Shown piece after piece: positions 58,246 through 64,000 of a stretch of DNA of 64,000 bases; position 1 is the first letter of the stretch; every line of letters begins with the position of its first letter. The translations under genes were made by a program, and so were the position numbers. Under the pieces are notes generated by a model. That model was not told where the DNA came from. It ran no database searches and saw only the letters and a program-made list of their open reading frames with translations. Origin of the DNA: Rheum nobile (lineage: Eukaryota; Streptophyta; Magnoliopsida; Caryophyllales; Polygonaceae); assembly GCA_027886185.1 (NCBI GenBank), contig WOAB01000232.1, positions 1,736,001-1,800,000 on the forward strand. The letters run 5' to 3'.

Positions 58246-59508
58246 CTCTTGAAGCAACATCTAGTATTGATGATTTAGCTGTTGTGATCAGCAAGAGAAC
58301 TAATCTGTACCTACCTCATCCGTCAAACGCTTCTAAATTACGCCGAGTACATAAATGTACCTCTTTGCATCAGTGATTCCTCCAACTGTCCAGTTTTTGC
58401 TTGCTTATTATGTCGTGTATGGTTTAAAACCCGCCAAAACAGTCAAAAAACTGCGCCAGATGAACCGCACGGTTTGTCACAAACCGTGCGGTAAACCATC
58501 TTATTATACCTGAGCCATGATCATCTGCCACACCGCACAGTTTGTGATAAACCCTTCAACTCAACTGAGAACCATGTGCATGGTTTAAGAACCAACTCCG
58601 GTACGTTCTTTAACTAACAATTTGTTTTCTGCCAGAATGTTGATAGTTGCACTCCCCTCTTTTTTATTGTCAAGATCGACTCTCCACGTGCAACAAACTC
58701 TATATAGTTACACCGCCCTGCGGTGGAACTCCGACACTCTGGCACTCTCGTTAGGGCGAGTATAGCACATGGTCTGAAGAGAAAAATTATAATCAGAATT
58801 GTAGAAATATATAGTAACTAACCAAGATAATTGATGGAAACTGAATTACGATGAACGAGAGTGTCGGAGTTGCGCCACCGCGGGGCGGTGTAACTGTATA
58901 GAGTTTGTTGCATGCGGAGAGTCGATCTTGACAATAAAGGAGAGGGAAGTGCAACTATCAACATTCTGGCAGAAAACAAATTGTTAGTTAAAGAACGTAC
59001 CGGAGTTGGTTCTCAAACCGTGCACATGGTTCTCAGTTGAGTTGCAGGGTTTGTCACAAACCGTGCGGTGTGGCAGATTATCATGTCTCAGGTATAATAA
59101 GACGGTTTACCGCACGGTTTGTCACAAACCGTGCGGTTCATCTGACAGTTTTTTGACTATTTTGGCGGGTTTTTAACCATACACGGCATAATAAGCAAGC
59201 AAAAATTGGACAGTTGGAGCAATCACTGATGCAAAACAATCAAAAGAAGCGTTTGACGGAGAGGTAGGTACAGATTAGTTCTCTTGCTGATCGCATCGGC
59301 TAAATCATCAATACTAAATGTTGTTTCACGAGCTACCTCCGGCCAACAACTTTGAGAAGCAAAACACTCCAATCTTGTAACTCTTGGCATTGATCTTAGA
59401 ATATGATCTTTTGGGGAAAATGAGTCATTGTTACTAATGTAGACTTGAAATGCCCCAAACCACTCAGCGGACACCAAAAATGTGATTTTCGGAGGCGCAC
59501 TCCAAAAA
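58070..59508. repeat. Long inverted repeat, arms about 0.67 kb, spacer about 0.1 kb
   Basis: Left arm 58070-58752 and right arm 58854-59508 pair along almost their whole length, including the ORF 3' end, GAACCGCACGGTTTGTCACA, AATTTGTTTTCTGCCAGAAT and the inner ends CACTCTCGTT/AACGAGAGTG. Each arm also has its own small palindrome CCGCACGGTTTG-TCA-CAAACCGTGCGG. A transcript would fold into a very long hairpin. Confidence 0.9.
58753..58893. repeat. Spacer and inner arm edge, directly repeated at 59533-59673
   Basis: GGCGAGTATAGCAC, AACTAACCAAGATAATT and GCGCCACCGCGGGGC occur in the same order in both blocks, with about 10% differences. Confidence 0.85.
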
Positions 59509-59532
59509 GGTGATGTGCACATGGTTCTCCAT

Positions 59533-59673
59533 TAAGGCGAGTATAGCACTGGGCCTAAAGGGAAAAATTATAATTAGAATTTCAGAAATATATAATAACT
59601 AACCAAGATAATTAATGGAAATTGAATTACGGTGAACGAGAGTGCCGGAGTTGCGCCACCGCGGGGCAGTGCA
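59533..59673. repeat. Second copy of the spacer block, just outside the right arm
   Basis: Direct copy of 58753-58893 immediately right of the inverted repeat. Beyond it, on the minus strand, an open frame 59680-59861 (MNSFTILRYGANTTSLSPDS...) has no recognised domain. Confidence 0.8.
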
Positions 59674-62035
59674 CTCAAAGTATCCCAATTGGTTAGTCCT
59701 AATACTAACAGTAAATGCTCTACCCTAATGCTCATGTCAAATGAGTCTTCTGAAGTTAAGTAAGCACTATCCCGTTTAGACACAAATTTGATAGGAGAGT
59801 CAGGAGACAGGGATGTTGTATTAGCGCCATATCTGAGAATAGTAAAAGAGTTCATTCGCATTGAATTGCTTCCTTTACAAATGAACGGATGAAAATGCGG
59901 TACGAATTCACCCTAATTATCATAAACCAACAGAAAATAAGAGATGGACCCCAAAACATCCTATGCAATTGATTACATTAAGACATCATTGCAACCCTTT
60001 GAAGCATAAACACATGGTTAGAAAGGATAGTTATCATAAAATGGATGAAGTATATTTTAAGATATAAGATAACTTTTTAAAAAATTTGTTTGTAAATGAG
60101 GTCCTATGTACACACAAATATAAAATTGGAGTACAAATGACTAAATAATTAATTAGTTTATATAAGAAAAAAATTTAATTGTAGTAAATGAATGCAATGG
60201 GTATATTTGGTCAACTTTGGCTAAAATAGCTAAAGGACAAATCAAGCTAAACAAAACTTTTACTCTAAGAGAATAATTCAATCTAAATGTAAGGACTATT
60301 ATATCAATTGAATAAGTATATCGTAATAAATGAAATACAAGTTCGTAGTATAACAACATTGATGAACTTTTAATATGAGAAGCTTGTTATTTGATATTAA
60401 TTTGTTTTCCACCGAAAAATGATGTAATATTGCTAAATTGAAACCGAATAATATTCATATACAATTAAATACTATTAATGTTTTTGAGAAAATATAAGCT
60501 AGCTAAAATGTATACATTTTTATATTGAATTTATAACCAATAAAGGAATTATAAACTTCCAACCTAAGGTATATAGTTTTTTGGAGTTTATAATAAACTA
60601 CTAAGAATTCAATTATTTTTGTAATTTTACGTGACTCCGTAGTATTCGTAGCCTACTGTACATCTCTCTAAAAAAATCACACAAAAATGGTTCGAAAATG
60701 GGATTGAATTGAGATAATAACCGAGTACATAAATGTACCTCTTTGCTCCCATTTTTTGTCCCTTTTTTTTGAATAGTGATAGTTATAATATCATCATTGA
60801 AAATGCTATAATAAGCTGCATTAATATTTTGGCTTCAGAAAAAAGAAAGCTTTATCATTCAAATACAAAGGGATGCTATACAGTATAAATTTTAATTTGA
60901 TCAGTATTTTCTTTCCACTTTTTTAGATAATTTTACAAAAAAAAATATATAAATAGTAAGCCAAAAGCCTTTAACATTCTAGGAAAACAAACAGTTGTTT
61001 TAACTTACTTCTTCATGGTAATTTTCAAATGTTGAAATTTAGAAAGGGTCAATACAAATCCAGAGCATAACACTTTTTGACAATGACTAATTTAAATATC
61101 CATTCACATTATGCCCTAACATATTTAAACCGAAACTTTTACTATGTGAAAATGGTTGTTATATATACTAAAATGCAAAGCATGAAACTCGATGAATATG
61201 CACGCATTTGAAACAATTATTATTAAAAAATAAAGTTTATAGATGAGACCCAAATGATTAGGATAAAAGAACAAGTGTAATGATATTCACAATCTTCACC
61301 CCAATTTTACAAATTCTAAAATTCTTTATTATGAATAATATTATAAAAAAAAATGAGAGAATTGTTGTTTTGGACTTACTGGCCGGATTTTGTTAATTCA
61401 ATTGTTTCTTTGTCAATTATAAATTAAGCTATAGTATCATATTAATCACATAAAAATTTGGATGATACAAATAATTTAAGAAAATAAACCTCATAATATT
61501 TAACATCCGAACTCATAAATAATATTTTAAAGAGAAAACAAAACAAAAGCTCCTAAGGTGAAAATGAAAAATTGAATGTAATTAATAATGTAGATTTATG
61601 CAAATATAGCATGTAACATTTAGATTTTTCATTACAAAATACAGACAAAAATATATGCTTATGACATTGTGCTAACTTTTTATTTATATATACTTTTGTT
61701 TAAAATATAAATACTAGAAAATATTATTTCATTAACCATTATATATAGGCCCATAGGGTAAGTATTTAATTGTCAATTCAAGTTGTTATTCGAGTCTCTT
61801 TTTTTGTTTGAAATATGTAAATTATGTCAAACTTGGAAACTTTCATTTAAAAATTTAACACTACTAGCTCCTATCGTAATTAATTTCAACATTATATATT
61901 GAATCATGAAGTTTAAAGTTTAATATATTATAAAACATGTGTATCATAGGAGGTACAATGTAAAATTTGATTTAATATGTATAAGTAAAGATATTTAAGA
62001 CATATCAATTATATATATTCATGGTAATTTCCAAA
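59674..62035. other. AT-rich intergenic DNA
   Basis: No gene recognised. 60721-60746 is an exact 26-base copy of 58343-58368, which lies in the left arm of the inverted repeat. Confidence 0.5.
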
Positions 62036-62290
62036 TGGTATCAGAGCAGGTCGATCATGACTTTTTTTCTTGCTTCCTTCAACGAAAGTAGGATTAAGCC
62101 TATAAAAAACCTTCACGAAACACGACTTAGGCCAACAAAACCTCAGTTTCAACCGATTACATAAAAATTCCAATTGACTCCGGTGCCTCCAGCTCAATTC
62201 TATGATAGTGACTCGATTCCAACAAGTTTTGTTTCTATGTTATTTGGAATCTAGTTTTCAGCTTTCGCGACGTTCCACTTCAACTGCGAA
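62036..62290 (+). mobile_element. Internal region of a TRIM-like element, LTRs not seen
   Basis: Primer site TGGTATCAGAGC at 62036-62047, followed by GGTCGATCATGACTTTTTTT, CCAACAAAACCTCAGTTTCA and a tail CCACTTCAACTGCGAATGCA. This is the same sequence order as in 63604-63851. No matching LTR at its left side. Confidence 0.65.
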
Positions 62291-62963
62291 TGCATATTAG
62301 CAGGGGCAAATGCAAGATTTTCACCTTGTGGGGATACAATCCTACGCGTCTAAAATTTATTTTAATTACAATAAATATAAAACATAAAATATTAAACTCG
62401 CATTAAACTGTATTATTACAAAAGCAAATTAACAAGCAAAAATAGTTAGAAATAGTTTTAATAATTCTATAAAGATACGACATATATATAGATGATACCA
62501 CAAACATCCCTAAAGCCCTAAGTATATTTTACAAAATTGATCAGAAGAGGTTAAATTAATGAGCAATAGTTAGGTTTTGATATATGATACCCAATCCCCA
62601 TATGCTATAAATAGATTTTAGCTGTGAAAGTTCATACATAATATTAACATGACAATAAACAAGCAAAAAACTGAACAAAGTAGTAAGAATTAACAGTTAT
62701 ACAAACAAACAAAAATAAAAATTTGTTCCACTAAGAAATCATAGTTGCCTATAATGCCAGAATTCAATTTAATCACGAAGTATGAGTGTACATTCACTCT
62801 AATAATTATATCAATTCCATTGAGCGTTGTCATTCATATTACAACAAGAAGTGAGCAAAAACAGTCAATTACGCATCAAAGGAATAACGTACTAGGAAGA
62901 TGAGTGCGAAGAGTTGGATACGAGTGAACAAAAAAGTTAGTGTGACTTCTGCTTAAGCAAACT
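62291..62963. other. AT-rich DNA with a copied 34-bp word
   Basis: 62547-62580 matches 55997-56030 with one difference. No gene seen. Confidence 0.45.
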
Positions 62964-63147
62964 AATCGACTGTCCATGAACCTACTAATTCATCACCGAA
63001 GATTCCACAAACTTGGGAGCAAACGCCAATCTTACCTGACCTATTGAGAAATAATGTAATCGACTGTCCATGAACCTACTAATTCATCACCGAAGATTCC
63101 ACAAACTTGGGAGCAAACGCCAATCTTATCTGACCTATTGAGAAAGG
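62964..63147. repeat. 94-bp tandem duplication
   Basis: AATCGACTGTCCATGAACCT begins at 62964 and 63058. The two units differ by about one base (TTACCTG/TTATCTG). Recent local duplication. A GA-rich run (63185-63230) follows. Confidence 0.92.
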
Positions 63148-63437
63148 CAGATGGACAACGATTTTCCCGGAGAGTCGTACATCGCCGAAGGGGGGAGAGA
63201 GAGAGAGCACCGAGCTTGGTGGAGGGAGAGAGTGGGGTGGAATGACTAGATGTTAAGGTTCAAAGAGACCCTTAATAAGAGGTATGTGTGCATCATTCTC
63301 ATTGATACCTCCATAGCTAGCTCCATTACAATCATCATCGTCAATAATAACATTGTATAAATTTTCGACTAGTTAAGCTTCAACAAATTCATCCAGATCC
63401 AAACAAATCACAAGAAAAAAACAAGATGTGGATAAAC

Positions 63438-64000
63438 TATTAGGAATTAATTATTATTATTAGTAGTAATTAGATATTTAGGACGTATTAGATTTGATCT
63501 AACTTTTACAACCTCTTGATATTCTCTTTTGTACTCTATAAATAGCTCAATAATAAGAACGCTATTGTGTGTGGTTTTTCCCCGACAATATGAAACACCA
63601 TTATGGTATCAATGCAGGTCAATCATAACTTTTTTTTTTTGCTTTCCTCAACGAAACTAGCCTTTAACATACACAAAAATGGCTCAAGCCAACAAAACCT
63701 CGGTTTCAACCGACTTCATAAAGGTTGCGACTGACTCCAGTGACTCCAAATCGATTCTATGACCATGACTCAATTCCGTCAACATAAGTTTTTATGTTAT
63801 TTTTAATCTAGTTTTCAACTTTCTTTACCTTCCACTTCAACTGCGGAGGCATATTAGAAAATAATTAGTATTATTATTAGTAGTAATTAGATATTTAGGA
63901 TGTGTTAGAATAATTTTTGTAACCTCGTGATATTACCTTTTGCATTCTATAGTTCAATAATAAGAACACTATTGTGTGTGGTTTTCCCCTACCAATACGA
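63438..64000 (+). mobile_element. TRIM element (miniature LTR retrotransposon), runs off the window
   Basis: LTR 1 about 63438-63598 and LTR 2 from 63852 share TTATTATTAGTAGTAATTAG, AATAAGAACRCTATTGTGTG and GTGTGTGGTTTT. Between them are about 255 bp: primer site TGGTATCAATGC (63604-63615, GAG changed to ATG), a 27-residue frame MAQANKTSVSTDFIKVATDS and a tail ending GGAGGCAT. There is no pol. Short LTRs plus a primer site and almost no interior define TRIM elements. LTR 2 is cut by the window end or ends just beyond it. Confidence 0.85.

Noticed and set aside
1..64000. CRISPR arrays, defence islands, operons or prophage
   Set aside because: Plant nuclear DNA; no spaced short repeats or bacterial coding layout.

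Overview
The window is nuclear DNA of a flowering plant, almost certainly a eudicot. The signs are AT-rich intergenic DNA, dense nested LTR retrotransposons with the plant initiator-Met primer site TGGTATCAGAGC, and remnants of plant host genes. I cannot name the species. I see no tRNA or rRNA gene, CRISPR array, operon or prokaryotic feature.

Layout. 1-2295: 3' end of an LTR element. 3839-8598: 3' half of a CrRLK1L receptor kinase (HERK1-like), split by a young non-autonomous copia element (4531-8265, TSD AGTCT); its 5' edge is a scrambled, palindromic filler junction. 8995-12445: a fold-back MITE, a 96-bp tandem array and its inverted derivatives. 12455-21555 (minus): a CCDC174-like coiled-coil gene in three exons, with a 7.4-kb copia element (13828-21182) in intron 1 and two frame breaks at A-runs. 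22490-23650: a TIR element. 25922-27085: an old LTR fragment. 27586-34052: a CRM-like Ty3/gypsy chromovirus (plus), cut short by a second gypsy element (minus, 34053 to about 42664). That second element carries two solo LTRs (38092-39439, TSD ACGCA; 39810-42289, TSD GCAGA). 45282-47170: a TIR element that has captured the first part of a tetraspanin gene. 49292-55640: a third, decayed CRM-like gypsy element (plus), whose gag is split by a solo LTR (52249-53719, TSD CCCAG). 57517-59673: an unrecognised 242-codon ORF whose 3' end is inverted and duplicated into a palindrome with arms of about 0.67 kb. 62036-64000: TRIM-type miniature retrotransposons.

The only host-gene remains I can name are the kinase (broken), the CCDC174-like gene (possibly still functional if the two homopolymer indels are assembly errors) and the tetraspanin fragment (a transposon passenger). 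Most other DNA is retrotransposon at several decay stages. Young full-length insertions have LTRs about 98-99% identical, while older gypsy bodies carry stops and frameshifts, several of them Trp-to-stop G-to-A changes typical of methylated, silenced DNA.

The strongest candidates for something unusual are the long inverted duplication at 58070-59508 (a possible hairpin-RNA or proto-miRNA locus), two short near-perfect palindromes made by template switching (3891-3929 and 57817-57858), the tetraspanin-capturing element, and the gypsy LTRs that contain the end of pol.
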